Notes: a model not told the origin generated them from the letters alone. 59,683 nucleotides of DNA from Bacteroidales bacterium (GCA_017483575.1 JAFUWF010000016.1:1-59683), one strand, 5' to 3'. Positions 8,615 through 18,779 are shown, counted from the first letter of the stretch. Translations and numbers: made by a program.

Positions 8615-11600
8615 ATGTCGTACAAGTACATAGGACGTTGGTTGTTGCTGTCAATCATGTTGGTTGCCAGCGCGTTGTCCTACGCCCGCAACGAACGCGA
8701 CACGTTGGGCGCAGGCACAATGGTGTTGTTCACGGAGAACCTCGGACAGTGGGATTCGCGTGTGAACTATGCCGTGCAGCTGCATGGCGCAGCATTGTTC
8801 CTGGAGAGCGACGGCATTACGGTGGCGTTGCGCGAGGAGACGGGGCATCCCGGCGCTGGCGTTCTTGCTGCGGAAAAGGGCAAGGCGAAAGCGGTGCGTG
8901 GTGCATCGGCAGCCGATGGCGTCAGATGCCACGCCTACCGCATGCATTTCCCCGGCGCCACCCCCACCCTGCCCTCAGGCAGGGACCGTCAGGAGGGGTA
9001 TGCCAACTATTATCTTGGCAACGATCCCGGCCGTTGGCGTTCGCACGTTGCCAGTTACGCCGCGGCGCGCTACGACGGGCTGTATCCCGGAGTGGCCCTG
9101 GAGGTGTACGGCGGCAAGAATGCGTTGAAATACAATTTCATAGTGGATGCCGGAGCCGATGCTTCGGCCATCGCGATTGTGTACGAAGGCGTTGACGGCG
9201 TCAGCGTGAGCCGAGAGGGGAACCTCGTGGTGCGGACCAGCGTGAGGGATGTGGTGGAGCTGAAGCCGTATGTGTATCAGAGGTCTGAGGTAGGAGGTAA
9301 GAGGTTTGAGAATGAGGAGGTGGAGAGCCGTTGGGTTGTGGAGGGCGACGTAGTGCGGATAGCACTCGGAAAATACGACCACAGCCGCGAGCTGGTGATA
9401 GACCCTGTGCTGATTTTCTCCACCTACACGGGCAGCACGGCCGACAACTGGGGCACCACGGCGGCCTACGATTCGGAGAAGAACGTCTACACCGCTGGCC
9501 TGGTGTTCGGTATGGGCTACCCCACCTCGCTGGGCGCCTACCAGGACACGGCGGGCAGCAGCGTGGACGTGGGCATCTTCAAGTTCGACTCCCTCGGGCA
9601 GCAGCGCCTCTACGCCACCTATCTGGGTGGCAGCTCGGCGGATATGCCGCACAGCCTCTTCGTGAACACCTTCGATGAGCTGATTGTTCTCGGTACGACG
9701 GGCTCCACGGACTTCCCGACCACCGCCGGAGCCTACCAGGAATATCATGCTGGCGGACAGCAGATTGACTACGAATCCAGCGCCATACGCTATGCCGCCG
9801 GAAGCGACCTCTTCGTCAGCCGCCTGAGTGCCAACGGCAGTCAGCTGCAGGCCTCGACCTATATCGGCGGCAACGGCAACGACGGACTGAACTTCCACAA
9901 CCGTTTCAACCTGGATTACAACGTGTTGATGATGGGCAACGACTCGTTGTACTACAACTATGGCGACGGCGCCCGCGGCGAGCTCATCACGGACAACCTG
10001 AACAATGTCTACGTCGGCAGCACCACGATGAGCACCGACTTCCCCACCACCACGGGGAGTGTGCAGCCCACGGCCCCCGCGGGGCAGAATGGAGTGGTGT
10101 TCAAGCTGGACCACAACCTGCGCACGTTGCTCTGGAGCACCTATCTGGGTGGCAACAAGGACGATGCCGTATACTCCATCGATGTGGATTCGAGCTACAA
10201 CCTCCTGGTCTGCGGAGGCACCAACAGCGCTAATTTCCCCACCACGGAGGGCGCCTGGCAGACGGCCTATGGCGGCGGATCGGCCGACGGGTTTGTGTGC
10301 AAGATATCGTACAACGGCGACCGCCTGATGGCGTCGACCTATGTGGGCAACCGCTTCTACGACCAGCTCTATTTTGTCCGTGCCGGCAAGCGCAACGAGG
10401 TGTTCCTCTTCGGCCAGACAGAACCCATGGGCAACAGCGGATTCATCTACAACGCGGGCTACAGCGTGTACAACAGCGGCATGCTGCTGATGCGTATGCT
10501 GCCCGACCTGAGCGACCGTGTGTGGAGCACGGTGTTCGGTTCGCCCGGACGTATCAACCTCTCCCCTACGGCTTTCGCCGCCGACATCTGCAACAGGATC
10601 TACCTGGCGGGCTGGGGGCGCGACTTCGTGGGATACAGCGGAATCTCGTGGTACACCGTTGGCACCACCGGCATGGAGACCACCGCGAACGCATGGATGG
10701 ACACCACCGATGGGCAGGATTTCTACCTGATGAGCATCGACGCCAACGCCAACCAGCTGGAGTATGCCACCTTCTTCGGCGAGACGCACATTGCCGGGCA
10801 GCCTCGCGGCGGCGGCGACCATGTGGACGGAGGCACGTCAAGGTTCGACCGTCTGGCCACGCTCTACCAGTCGGTCTGCGGTTCGTGCGGCGGCACCCAG
10901 GGATTCCCCACCACTGCCAACGCATGGAGCGACAGCAACTTGTCCAGCAATTGCAACAACGCCCTCTTCCGTTTCAACGTCACGAACGATTTTCCCGTGG
11001 CCGAATTCATACCGCCGACGGCGGGTTGTGCACCCTACACCGTGAACTTCCGCAACACCGGCCGCGGCACGGCCTACCACTGGGACTTCGGCGACGGCAC
11101 CTCGTCGACCCTGAAGAACCCAACGCATACCTACAGCGAGGGCGGTATCTACACGGTCACCCTCATCGCCACCATGCCCGGAGGCTGCGCCGAAGCCGAC
11201 ACCCAACGCCATACGCTGCATGTCATCGGCGACGGCGGCTACAGCTTTGCGCCCCTCATAGCCTGTGCGAACTCGCGCATACAGATTGGCATGCAGCCAC
11301 AGATCGGAGCCACCTACCACTGGTTCAACGAGAACGTCAGCGACCAGACGGTGGCCAACCCCTGGGTGAACGAGACGGGGACCTACCTGCTCCAGGTGTC
11401 GGCCCCGGGGTGCAGCGAGATGGACACCTTCGAGGTGGTGAATTATTCGCTGATAAGCCGCTGCTCGGCAGGCCTGATATCCTGCCACGATTCCGCCGAC
11501 GGCACCATCACCCTGCAGCTCGGTGCGGGGATCGACCCCGACTCCATCAACATCGTCCTTACGCCCACAGCCACAGGTTCCTACATCGGCCGCAACTACG

Positions 11601-12421
11601 TTGTGAACGGACTTGCGGCGGGTCGCTACCATGTGGAGGTGTCGGGCTACGGATGCATCTACGAGGAGGACGTAACGTTGCAGAACCCCTCCCGTCCGGC
11701 CTATCGCAAGGAGGCGCTCGATGTGCTGTGCAACGACAGTTGTACCGGTTGGTATAGCATTGCCTATCAGGATGGTGGACAAGAGAGAGACACCCTCGTT
11801 GGCGGTCTGTGCGCCGGGACCTATATCACGGAACTGACTTCCGACGGATGCCCGCTCACGGACACCACCGTCATCCGCCGCAGCCATCAGCTCGACGGCT
11901 TCCATGCGTGGGCCGACCGTTCGAGCATATACGTCGGTCAAACCATCACGCTCTATTCCACAGAGATAGCGGGTGCCACCTACCGTTGGAGCCCGTCGAC
12001 GGACCTGGAGACCCCCTCCGCCGCCAGCACCCGCACCACACCGCTGGACACCGTGGTCTGCTACGTGGTGGAGGCGACGAGTGCCGACGGTTGCAAGGCC
12101 ACGGATACCGTCTGCATCCACTGCACCGCCCTCCATTGCGGCGACCCCGACTACCACATTCCCAACGCTTTCACCCCCAACAACGACGGCGTCAACGACG
12201 AGGTGGACTTCTCCAGCCCCATCCTGACGGAAGTCCATGTGGCCATCTTCAACCGTTGGGGCCAATGCATATATGAGTCCGACGACGTGAACAACTGCCG
12301 TTGGAACGGTTTCTACAACGGCAACGCCTGCCTGCCGGGCGTCTACACCTACACCTGTCGCATCCGTTGCCACAATGGCATCGAGACGGAACTCAAAGGC
12401 GATATCACCCTCATACTGTGA
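8615..12421 (+). CDS. giant T9SS type B surface protein (DUF7948-like N-terminus, SBBP repeats, PKD, CHU_C)
   Basis: A 1268-residue secreted protein. After a signal peptide (about residues 1-24) comes a DUF7948-type segment (FTENLGQWDSRVNYAV). Residues ~270-780 contain SBBP/beta-propeller-like repeats with recurring STYLGG, DFPTTAGAYQ, NFPTTEGAW. A PKD domain follows near 800-870 (AYHWDFGDGTSS, NPTHTYSEGGIYTVTLIA). Ig-like segments and a gliding-motility-associated C-terminal domain finish the protein (IPNAFTPNNDGVNDEV, FNRWGQCIYES, PGVYTYTC). That last domain is the type B sorting signal of T9SS, so the protein should be exported to the cell surface. A repeat patch encodes residues ~223-237 (RSEVGGKRFENEE). 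Substrate unknown; adhesin-like roles are typical of this family. Confidence 0.9.
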   Translation: MSYKYIGRWLLLSIMLVASALSYARNERDTLGAGTMVLFTENLGQWDSRVNYAVQLHGAALFLESDGITVALREETGHPGAGVLAAEKGKAKAVRGASAADGVRCHAYRMHFPGATPTLPSGRDRQEGYANYYLGNDPGRWRSHVASYAAARYDGLYPGVALEVYGGKNALKYNFIVDAGADASAIAIVYEGVDGVSVSREGNLVVRTSVRDVVELKPYVYQRSEVGGKRFENEEVESRWVVEGDVVRIALGKYDHSRELVIDPVLIFSTYTGSTADNWGTTAAYDSEKNVYTAGLVFGMGYPTSLGAYQDTAGSSVDVGIFKFDSLGQQRLYATYLGGSSADMPHSLFVNTFDELIVLGTTGSTDFPTTAGAYQEYHAGGQQIDYESSAIRYAAGSDLFVSRLSANGSQLQASTYIGGNGNDGLNFHNRFNLDYNVLMMGNDSLYYNYGDGARGELITDNLNNVYVGSTTMSTDFPTTTGSVQPTAPAGQNGVVFKLDHNLRTLLWSTYLGGNKDDAVYSIDVDSSYNLLVCGGTNSANFPTTEGAWQTAYGGGSADGFVCKISYNGDRLMASTYVGNRFYDQLYFVRAGKRNEVFLFGQTEPMGNSGFIYNAGYSVYNSGMLLMRMLPDLSDRVWSTVFGSPGRINLSPTAFAADICNRIYLAGWGRDFVGYSGISWYTVGTTGMETTANAWMDTTDGQDFYLMSIDANANQLEYATFFGETHIAGQPRGGGDHVDGGTSRFDRLATLYQSVCGSCGGTQGFPTTANAWSDSNLSSNCNNALFRFNVTNDFPVAEFIPPTAGCAPYTVNFRNTGRGTAYHWDFGDGTSSTLKNPTHTYSEGGIYTVTLIATMPGGCAEADTQRHTLHVIGDGGYSFAPLIACANSRIQIGMQPQIGATYHWFNENVSDQTVANPWVNETGTYLLQVSAPGCSEMDTFEVVNYSLISRCSAGLISCHDSADGTITLQLGAGIDPDSINIVLTPTATGSYIGRNYVVNGLAAGRYHVEVSGYGCIYEEDVTLQNPSRPAYRKEALDVLCNDSCTGWYSIAYQDGGQERDTLVGGLCAGTYITELTSDGCPLTDTTVIRRSHQLDGFHAWADRSSIYVGQTITLYSTEIAGATYRWSPSTDLETPSAASTRTTPLDTVVCYVVEATSADGCKATDTVCIHCTALHCGDPDYHIPNAFTPNNDGVNDEVDFSSPILTEVHVAIFNRWGQCIYESDDVNNCRWNGFYNGNACLPGVYTYTCRIRCHNGIETELKGDITLIL
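9280..9325. repeat. in-gene degenerate short tandem repeat patch (GAGGTxxGAGG type)
   Basis: The stretch aggtctgaggtaggaggta and what follows is a run of degenerate 7-9 bp units inside the surface-protein gene, translated as RSEVGGKRFENEE. It has the same character as the patches at gene ends elsewhere in the window. Confidence 0.6.
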
Positions 12422-12429
12422 ACGGACCG

Positions 12430-13218
12430 ATGAAAAAAGAGAAGAAAGACCAGTTCATAGCCCTCTGCGCCGACACCCTCGCCGAAGCCCGGCAGCTGAT
12501 GCCCTTCGCCCGCAGCCTCTCGGAGGCTTTCCGTAAAGGCATCATCCTCTTCACGTGCAGCGGGGACGGCGACCGGTGGGTCGGCGAGGTGGAGTGTCCG
12601 CATGTCGTCCTGAAGGGCGCTTGGGCCGACGCCATCGAAGCGATGCCCGTAGCCTTCAACGTGGTGCTTGCCATCGCCTCCTGCGATTCCAAGGCGCCCC
12701 GCCAGGCCCTTGCCCACCCCAAGCAGCTGCTGAAGAACTTCCGGCAGTCGAAGGTGGCCTATCTGGCCGTGCCTGCCGATGCCACGGACCTGTGTACCGA
12801 CCGCGTGGCCCTCACACTCGACCATCAGCGCGAGAGCAAGGAGAAACTCCTCTGGGCCTCCTATATGGCACGTTTCTGCCATAGCGGCATCCACGTCTAC
12901 CACATTCCCTACACCGATGCCGACTTCCGTAACCGACTGAACAACAACTTCCGGTACCTGGACAAGGTCTTCTCCTCCCTTTCGTTGCAGTACGAGCAGC
13001 ACCCCTTGCCGGGAGGCAGCCAGTACGCCAACCCCGACCTCAAGGCCCTCGCCCTGGGGCGGTGCGACCTCTTCATCTCGCTGGTGTCCGACTCCCGCGA
13101 CCGCGATTTCCTCGACGCCCTGCTGCCACCCCCGCCCCTGCGCCTGCTGCGTTCCGCTTCGGCCACACCCGTCCTTTTCCTCAACCAAAGGGACGACCTC
13201 TATATCATGTGCGATTGA
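12430..13218 (+). CDS. universal-stress-protein-like protein
   Basis: A 262-residue soluble protein. I start it at ATG 12430 (MKKEKKDQFIALCADTLAEA), 8 bp after the previous gene; the upstream in-frame extension lies inside that gene. It appears to have two halves. The first is FIALCADTLAEARQLMPFARSLSEAF plus Asp/Gly turns. The second is VALTLDHQRESKEKLLWASYMARF, then HSGIHVYH, ending in TPVLFLNQRDDLY. This doubled beta-alpha pattern resembles Usp-type nucleotide-binding proteins of Bacteroidota, but no glycine-rich ATP loop is clear. Function uncertain. Confidence 0.6.
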   Translation: MKKEKKDQFIALCADTLAEARQLMPFARSLSEAFRKGIILFTCSGDGDRWVGEVECPHVVLKGAWADAIEAMPVAFNVVLAIASCDSKAPRQALAHPKQLLKNFRQSKVAYLAVPADATDLCTDRVALTLDHQRESKEKLLWASYMARFCHSGIHVYHIPYTDADFRNRLNNNFRYLDKVFSSLSLQYEQHPLPGGSQYANPDLKALALGRCDLFISLVSDSRDRDFLDALLPPPPLRLLRSASATPVLFLNQRDDLYIMCD

Positions 13219-13225
13219 AAAATAA

Positions 13226-13256
13226 TTGCCGCAATACGGTTTTTTTCGTATATTTG
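13226..13256 (+). promoter_or_regulatory. promoter TTG-N20-TATATTTG
   Basis: TTG at 13226-13228 and TATATTTG at 13249-13256 are separated by 20 bp, the spacing of Bacteroidota housekeeping promoters. The start codon of the following lipoprotein is 66 bp downstream. Confidence 0.65.
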
Positions 13257-13322
13257 CATTTAGTATATTTATTCACGCGCAATTTAATACATTGAATACG
13301 AAATATTAAAACCTGAAATAAC

Positions 13323-14633
13323 ATGAAAAAAAGCACACTTTTTATGGCGTTTCTTCTCGTTTGCGGGGCTTTTACCTCGTGCCTACGCAGCGATGACCTT
13401 GAAATGTTGCACCACCCCATCGATGTCACCGGAAGCGTCAGTCCGCAGTACGGCATCCCCGTTGCCAACGGCGAAATGAATATCAACGACCTGCTCTCGA
13501 AACTCAGCGCCAACTACCAAGGCCTGATTACCGACGACGAGGTGGTGACCCTGGAATACAACGCCAATATGATCGACACCATCTTTGCCTTCAGCCAGAT
13601 TCCCGACGTGGCTCCAGCACACTCCGTCGCTCCCTCCGCCAAAGACGGCACCATGTGGTACTCCAAGGATACCGTCATCATCGACACCATCGACATCGAC
13701 TTCTTCAACGATGTGTCCGAATTCAGTGGCCAGCTCGACATGGAGCACATCTGGCTCGCCATCGCCGTGCGTGCCTACGGCGAGTGCCCCGAGACCGTCC
13801 GCCCCTATGTGCGTGCCACCTTCGACAACCTTATCATCAGCTACGAAGACCACAACGGAGCCCTGAAGCCCTATGCCGGAATCAACGTCGACCCCATCCA
13901 GATCACCGACATCACCGAAGGCTTCAACCACAGCTTCGACACAATCGACATCGCCAGCATCGCCAACGACATGCCGCGCCGCCTCTTCACACAGTATCGT
14001 CTGCGCTTCAACGTCAGCTCGGAATTCATCACCAACAACATCGGCAGCATGTACTTCGGCGAGGTGCTGGACAGCGTGCGCATGTCCCGACTCATCTATG
14101 CTGCCGACCTCAAGGTCACCATGCCCCTGAGCATCCGCTTCAACAACCTCACCTACTCCTTCGACATCGACCTCGGCGACGGCCTCTCCTCCGTGGACCT
14201 CGACTCCATCTTCAGCTCCATCAGCGAAGGCATCGAAGTCAACATCGACACCGCCCGCTTCCGCATGGTCCTCGACAACGGTATCCCCATGGCCTTCACC
14301 CTGAGTGCCAAGATGCAGGACGGCAACGGAAACGACCTCTTCGATATATACCAAAACAAGACCATCGCCTCCGCCAACACCGTCCCCGACGCCGACGACC
14401 CCAACCGCTACCATGCCTCCAGCAGCGTGGTCACCACCCTCGATGCCATTCTCCACCAGGCCGAGCTAAACATGCTCGACGAGGCCCGCGTCATGAAGGT
14501 GACCCTGGTAACCGATACCGACAGCAAGCATGTCACCATCCGCCGCGACGACTTCCTGCGCCTCAAGGCCTACCTGATGGTTCGCCCCACGGTGGATGTC
14601 AACATCTCTGTCACCGACAACGGTATTCTCTAA
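13323..14633 (+). CDS. predicted lipoprotein of unknown function, partner of the DUF5723 protein
   Basis: A 436-residue protein with a lipoprotein signal peptide: a hydrophobic stretch, then GAFTSC as lipobox (Cys ~20), then RSDD, which would favour outer-membrane retention or surface display in Bacteroidota. The mature part is rich in Asp, Ile and Thr strands (DTVIIDTIDIDFF, SFDIDLGDGLSSVDLDS) and has no recognisable catalytic motif. It has its own promoter and is followed after 28 bp by the DUF5723 outer-membrane protein gene. The pair is probably one envelope unit. Confidence 0.8.
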   Translation: MKKSTLFMAFLLVCGAFTSCLRSDDLEMLHHPIDVTGSVSPQYGIPVANGEMNINDLLSKLSANYQGLITDDEVVTLEYNANMIDTIFAFSQIPDVAPAHSVAPSAKDGTMWYSKDTVIIDTIDIDFFNDVSEFSGQLDMEHIWLAIAVRAYGECPETVRPYVRATFDNLIISYEDHNGALKPYAGINVDPIQITDITEGFNHSFDTIDIASIANDMPRRLFTQYRLRFNVSSEFITNNIGSMYFGEVLDSVRMSRLIYAADLKVTMPLSIRFNNLTYSFDIDLGDGLSSVDLDSIFSSISEGIEVNIDTARFRMVLDNGIPMAFTLSAKMQDGNGNDLFDIYQNKTIASANTVPDADDPNRYHASSSVVTTLDAILHQAELNMLDEARVMKVTLVTDTDSKHVTIRRDDFLRLKAYLMVRPTVDVNISVTDNGIL

Positions 14634-14661
14634 CCCTTAAACCATTCAGGAGGAACACATC

Positions 14662-16128
14662 ATGAGAAAACATATCGTCCTTATAGCCCTTACCGTTCTG
14701 ATGGCCGCTCCCGCTGCCCGTGCCCAGTTCGACGAGACCAACAACCTCTTCTACCACACCCTGCGCACCCCGCAGTCCAATCTCCTCAACCCCGCCCTCT
14801 TCCCCACCAACAACACCTTCTACATCATGCTCCCCGGCGTCGACTTCCAGTTCGGCAGCCCCCTCTCCATGAACAATATCATCTACTACGACCGCACGTC
14901 CGAACACACCGTCATCGACCTCAACCGTATCCTCAGCAGCCTTGAGAAGGATAACGACTTCCGCCTCGGCGCCGACGTCAACCTCCTCGGCTTCGGTTTC
15001 AAGGTGGGCAACACATTCATCAACTTCAACACCCGCTTGGTCAACCACATCGGCCTCGGTCTCCCCATCTCCACCATCAACGCCCTCCTCGAGGGCAACA
15101 TCGGCGACGACAACATGCCCCGCCCCGTGGTAGAGATTGTCAACGGCGACATCCTCAACGCCACCTCCTACTTCGAGGCCGGCATCGGCGTCGCCCACCG
15201 CTTCGAACCCATCAACCTCACCGTAGGCCTCCGCGCCAAATACCTCTACGGCGTGGCCAATGTCCAGACCGACAACACCAAGATTGTCCTCAACACCGAC
15301 CCCGCCATCGACTCCGTTTCCGCCTCCATCTACTATCAGATCCAGTCCGCCACCTTCGCCCCCTACGACACCACCCAGAAGAAGTTCATCTTCAACGCCG
15401 GCGACCTCCTCAAGCTTGGCCAGGCCAACTCCGGCTTCTCCTTCGACATCGGTGCCCGCTACGACCTCGGCCCCTTCACCTTCTCCCTTGCCATCAACGA
15501 CCTCTCCGCCGGTATCCACTGGAAGAACAATGTCACCACCTGGACTCCCTCCGGCGGCCAGGGCGTCATCACCTTCAACGGCCTCAACATCAACTCTATG
15601 ATCGACAACGGCACCTTCAACACCGACTCCCTCACCGACTACCTCCGGGAACAGCTCGACGGCATGACCCCCCACCGCGTTGAAGACGGCGACTACTGGT
15701 TCGCCATCCCCACCAAGTTCAACCTCGGCGCCAGCTACAGCTTCGCCAAGATTTTCCGCGCCGGCTTCCTCTTCCACGGACAGCTCGACCGCGGCCTCTT
15801 CTGCAAGTCCAACTCCCTCGCTTTCGGCCAGGAGGTCCAAAACACCTTCCGCTGGAACACCACCCTCTCCGTCGGAGCCAACCTCTTCAACTGGGTTGAA
15901 GTCATCGCCGCCAACTCCTTCGTCAACGACGGTTCCTCCTTCGACGTCCTCAACCCCGGCGTCGGCCTTGTCCTCACCCCCGCCACCATTTTCCAAGTCT
16001 ATGTGATGGCCGACTACCTCAGCTCCTTCTACCTCACCGACTCCAAAGCCCTGAACGTCAAGTTCGGTATCAACCTCCTCTTCGGCAAAGGCAGCCGCAC
16101 CGTCATCGAAGAAACCACACAAAACTAA
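14662..16128 (+). CDS. DUF5723-type outer-membrane protein
   Basis: A 488-residue protein with signal peptide (cleavage near APAARAQ). The N-terminal signature LRTPQSNLLNPALFPTNNTFYIMLPGVDF is typical of DUF5723, a Bacteroidota family with predicted beta-barrel. Alternating strands such as SFDIGARYDLGPFTFSLAIND and KFNLGASYSFAKIFRAGFLF continue to the end, and the C-terminus FGINLLFGKG is strand-like. The family has no assigned biochemical function. It lies 8 bp before der and behind the lipoprotein gene; codon use is strongly C-ending. Confidence 0.85.
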   Translation: MRKHIVLIALTVLMAAPAARAQFDETNNLFYHTLRTPQSNLLNPALFPTNNTFYIMLPGVDFQFGSPLSMNNIIYYDRTSEHTVIDLNRILSSLEKDNDFRLGADVNLLGFGFKVGNTFINFNTRLVNHIGLGLPISTINALLEGNIGDDNMPRPVVEIVNGDILNATSYFEAGIGVAHRFEPINLTVGLRAKYLYGVANVQTDNTKIVLNTDPAIDSVSASIYYQIQSATFAPYDTTQKKFIFNAGDLLKLGQANSGFSFDIGARYDLGPFTFSLAINDLSAGIHWKNNVTTWTPSGGQGVITFNGLNINSMIDNGTFNTDSLTDYLREQLDGMTPHRVEDGDYWFAIPTKFNLGASYSFAKIFRAGFLFHGQLDRGLFCKSNSLAFGQEVQNTFRWNTTLSVGANLFNWVEVIAANSFVNDGSSFDVLNPGVGLVLTPATIFQVYVMADYLSSFYLTDSKALNVKFGINLLFGKGSRTVIEETTQN

Positions 16129-16136
16129 AATAACAA

Positions 16137-17441
16137 ATGAACATTATCGCCATCGTCGGACGCCCCAATGTCGGCAAGTCCACCCTCTTCAACCGCCTCA
16201 CCGAGAGCCGCAACGCCATCGTCGACTCCACCTCCGGTGTCACCCGCGACCGCCAGTACGGCCATTCCGACTGGAACGGCAAGCGCTTCTCCGTCATCGA
16301 CACCGGCGGCTACGTCATGGGAGGCGACGACGAATTCGAGGTCGAGATCCGCCGTCAGGTGTCCCTCGCCGTCGAGGAGGCCGACGTCATCCTCTTTCTC
16401 GTCGACGCCCGCGAGGGTCTGACGCCCATGGACGAGGATGTGGCCGAGATGCTCCGCAAGTGTCCCAAGCCCGTAGTCCTCGCCGCCAACAAGGTGGACA
16501 ACAGCGCCCAGATGGACGGCCTGGCCGAATTCTATGCCCTCGGCCTCGGCGACCCCTACCCCATCGCCGGCATCACAGGCTCCGGCACCGGCGACCTCCT
16601 CGACGCCCTGGTCAAAGACTTCGGCGAAGGCAACGACGACCCCACCGACGGCCTGCCGCGCATCGCCGTCGTCGGACGACCCAACGTGGGCAAATCCTCC
16701 TTCATCAACATGATCACCGGCGAGCACCGCTCCGTGGTGACGCCCATCGCCGGCACCACCCGCGACTCCGTCTACTCGCACTACAACCTCTTCGGCTTCG
16801 ACTTCAACTTCGTCGACACCGCCGGTCTTCGCCGCAAGGCCAAGGTCTCCGAGAACCTTGAGTTCTACTCCGTCATGCGCTCCATCCGCGCCATCGAAGC
16901 CTCCGACGTCTGCATCCTCATGCTCGACGCCAGCCAAGGCCTTGAGCAGCAGGACCTCAACATCTTCTCCCTCATCCAGCGCAACAACAAGGGCGTCGTG
17001 GTCGTCGTCAACAAGTGGGACCTCGTGGAGAAGGAGACCAACACCCACCGCGACTACGAGCGGCTCATCAAAGAGCGCATCGCACCCTTCGACGACGTGC
17101 CCATCATCTTCACCTCCGTCATCAACAAGCAGCGCATCTACAAGGTGTTGGAAACTGCCAAGCAGGTCTACGAGGCCCGCAGCCGCCGCATCTCCACCGC
17201 CGAGCTCAACGACACGCTGCTCCCCATCGTCAAGGAGCAGAACCCTCCACCCTCGGTCAAGGGCAAATGGGTCAAGATCAAATACATCACCCAGCTGCCT
17301 ACGCCCTACCCCCAGTTCGTCTTCTTCTGCAACCTGCCGCAGTATGTGCGCGACCCGTACAAACGCTTCGTCGAGAACCGCATGCGCGAACTCTGGGACT
17401 TCCACGGCGTGCCCATGACGATATATTTCCGTGCCAAATAA
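16137..17441 (+). CDS. der: ribosome-assembly GTPase Der (EngA)
   Basis: A 434-residue protein with two GTPase domains in tandem and a KH-like C-terminal domain, the normal Der length. The first P-loop GRPNVGKS is at residues 8-15, with DTGG and NKVD following. The second GRPNVGKSS is near 180, with DTAG and NKWD. The C-terminal part ([30 protein letters not shown]) matches the KH domain. Der binds the 50S precursor and is needed for large-subunit maturation. It is followed by thioredoxin after 64 bp. Confidence 0.97.
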   Translation: MNIIAIVGRPNVGKSTLFNRLTESRNAIVDSTSGVTRDRQYGHSDWNGKRFSVIDTGGYVMGGDDEFEVEIRRQVSLAVEEADVILFLVDAREGLTPMDEDVAEMLRKCPKPVVLAANKVDNSAQMDGLAEFYALGLGDPYPIAGITGSGTGDLLDALVKDFGEGNDDPTDGLPRIAVVGRPNVGKSSFINMITGEHRSVVTPIAGTTRDSVYSHYNLFGFDFNFVDTAGLRRKAKVSENLEFYSVMRSIRAIEASDVCILMLDASQGLEQQDLNIFSLIQRNNKGVVVVVNKWDLVEKETNTHRDYERLIKERIAPFDDVPIIFTSVINKQRIYKVLETAKQVYEARSRRISTAELNDTLLPIVKEQNPPPSVKGKWVKIKYITQLPTPYPQFVFFCNLPQYVRDPYKRFVENRMRELWDFHGVPMTIYFRAK

Positions 17442-17505
17442 CCCCTTTTGGCACAGAATTTGCAATAACATTATTGTCTGAAAAACAAACAAAAAATAAC
17501 ACATT

Positions 17506-17820
17506 ATGAAAGTAACAGAAGAAAACTTCAACGAAATGATTGCCAGCGGCAAACCCGTGATGATCGACTTCGGCGCCACCTGGTGCGGCCCCTGCAAGGC
17601 CCTCGCCCCCCGCATCGAGGAGATTGAGAAAGAATACGAAGGCAAGGCCATGATCGGCACCGCCGACGTCGACGAGTGCTCCGACCTCGCCGCCAAGTTC
17701 CGCATCCGCAACGTGCCCACCGTCCTCTTCTTCAAGGCCGGCAGCGACATGCCCGCCGACAAGAGCGTGGGACTCGTGGCCAAAGAGACCCTCACCGACA
17801 AACTCAACGCGCTGCTGTAG
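17506..17820 (+). CDS. trxA: thioredoxin
   Basis: A 104-residue cytoplasmic thioredoxin with the active site WCGPC (Cys27 and Cys30) and the cis-proline segment VPTVLFF. It reduces protein disulfides with electrons from thioredoxin reductase. Its stop codon TAG overlaps the GTG start of the DUF58 gene by one base, so the two are translationally coupled. Confidence 0.95.
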   Translation: MKVTEENFNEMIASGKPVMIDFGATWCGPCKALAPRIEEIEKEYEGKAMIGTADVDECSDLAAKFRIRNVPTVLFFKAGSDMPADKSVGLVAKETLTDKLNALL

Positions 17821-18779
17821 TGGATCAATCCCACATTGACCGCTACAAATCGCTGGACTTTTTTGCCCGCCAGGTGGTGGAAGGCTTCATCACCGGCAGG
17901 CATAAAAGTCCTTTCCATGGCTTCTCCGTCGAGTTCTCCGACTACCGCCAGTACAACCCCGGCGAGTCCACCCGCAACATCGACTACCGCCTCTACGGAC
18001 GCACGGACCGCCTCTATGTCAAACAGTTCGAGGAGGAGACCAACCTCCGTTGCCAGATCCTCATCGACCAGAGCAGTTCCATGCTCTATCCCCTCGAATG
18101 TCATGGCGATATAGAGCACCCCAACAAGCTCACCTTCGCCATCTATGCTGCGGCAGTGCTGGTAGAACTCCTTCATCGCCAGCGCGATGCTTTCGGTCTC
18201 ACCCTTTTCAGCCAAGGGCCCGACCTCAACACCCCCTGCCGTTCCTCGCGCCTCCACCAGCAGTACCTCCTCTCCGAACTCGAAAAGCTCCTCGCTCCCA
18301 ATCCAACAAACAAATCTGTTAATCAACCACTTAGCAACTCAAAAACTCCGCCACTCACCACCAACATCCCCGCCTCCATCCACCTCATGGCCGAGCAGCT
18401 CCATCGCCGCTCCCTCGTCGTACTCTTCACCGACGCCCTCGTCCATCCCGACCAGCAGGAACCCCTCTTCGACGCCCTCCGCCACCTCCGCCACAACAAG
18501 CACGAGGTCATCCTCTTCCACACCTACGACCTTCCGCACGAGGTCAACCTCGACTTCGACACCCGTCCCCACCTCTTCATCGACCTCGAGACCCATCGCC
18601 AGCTCCGTCTGCAGCCTAGCCAGGTCGCCGACGCCTACCGCCGCCAGATGACCTCCCTCTTCGACTCCCTCCGTCTCCGCGCCATGCAGTATCGCATCGA
18701 CTATGTACCCATCGACGTTACACAAGGCTTCCACCAACTCCTCCTCCCCTTCCTCCTCAAGCGTAGTAAATCTCATTAA
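17820..18779 (+). CDS. DUF58 domain protein (MoxR-associated type)
   Basis: About 319 residues. I chose GTG 17820, which overlaps the thioredoxin stop, because the family starts with VxQ..IDRYKSLDFFARQVVEGF at this point; the longer upstream frame lies inside trxA. The signature FHGFSVEFSDYRQYNPGE, NIDYRLYGRTDRLYVKQFEEE is diagnostic of DUF58. It is followed by a vWA-like segment (LIDQSSSM, MIDAS-type DxSxS) and a later IDYVPID. DUF58 proteins usually accompany a MoxR AAA ATPase, but none is adjacent here. A repeat patch encodes about residues 164-176 (NKSVNQPLSNSK). Confidence 0.9.
   Translation: MDQSHIDRYKSLDFFARQVVEGFITGRHKSPFHGFSVEFSDYRQYNPGESTRNIDYRLYGRTDRLYVKQFEEETNLRCQILIDQSSSMLYPLECHGDIEHPNKLTFAIYAAAVLVELLHRQRDAFGLTLFSQGPDLNTPCRSSRLHQQYLLSELEKLLAPNPTNKSVNQPLSNSKTPPLTTNIPASIHLMAEQLHRRSLVVLFTDALVHPDQQEPLFDALRHLRHNKHEVILFHTYDLPHEVNLDFDTRPHLFIDLETHRQLRLQPSQVADAYRRQMTSLFDSLRLRAMQYRIDYVPIDVTQGFHQLLLPFLLKRSKSH
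18311..18347. repeat. short tandem-repeat patch inside the DUF58 gene
   Basis: The run caaatctgttaatcaaccac followed by ttagcaactcaa is an AT-rich island in an otherwise very GC-rich gene and has the unit grammar (ttaatcaa, ttagcaac) of the other patches. It lies between two conserved parts of the DUF58 protein and adds a Ser/Asn-rich loop. Confidence 0.5.

Noticed and set aside
8975-10822. Long minus-strand frame opposite the T9SS type B protein
   Set aside because: Shadow of a gene with clear PKD and CHU_C domains.
16125-18326. 733-codon open frame on the minus strand opposite der, trxA and the DUF58 gene
   Set aside because: Antisense shadow of strongly codon-biased GC-rich genes; its protein is a Val/Asp/Gly/Glu-rich low-complexity sequence without a domain, whereas the plus strand carries Der and thioredoxin.
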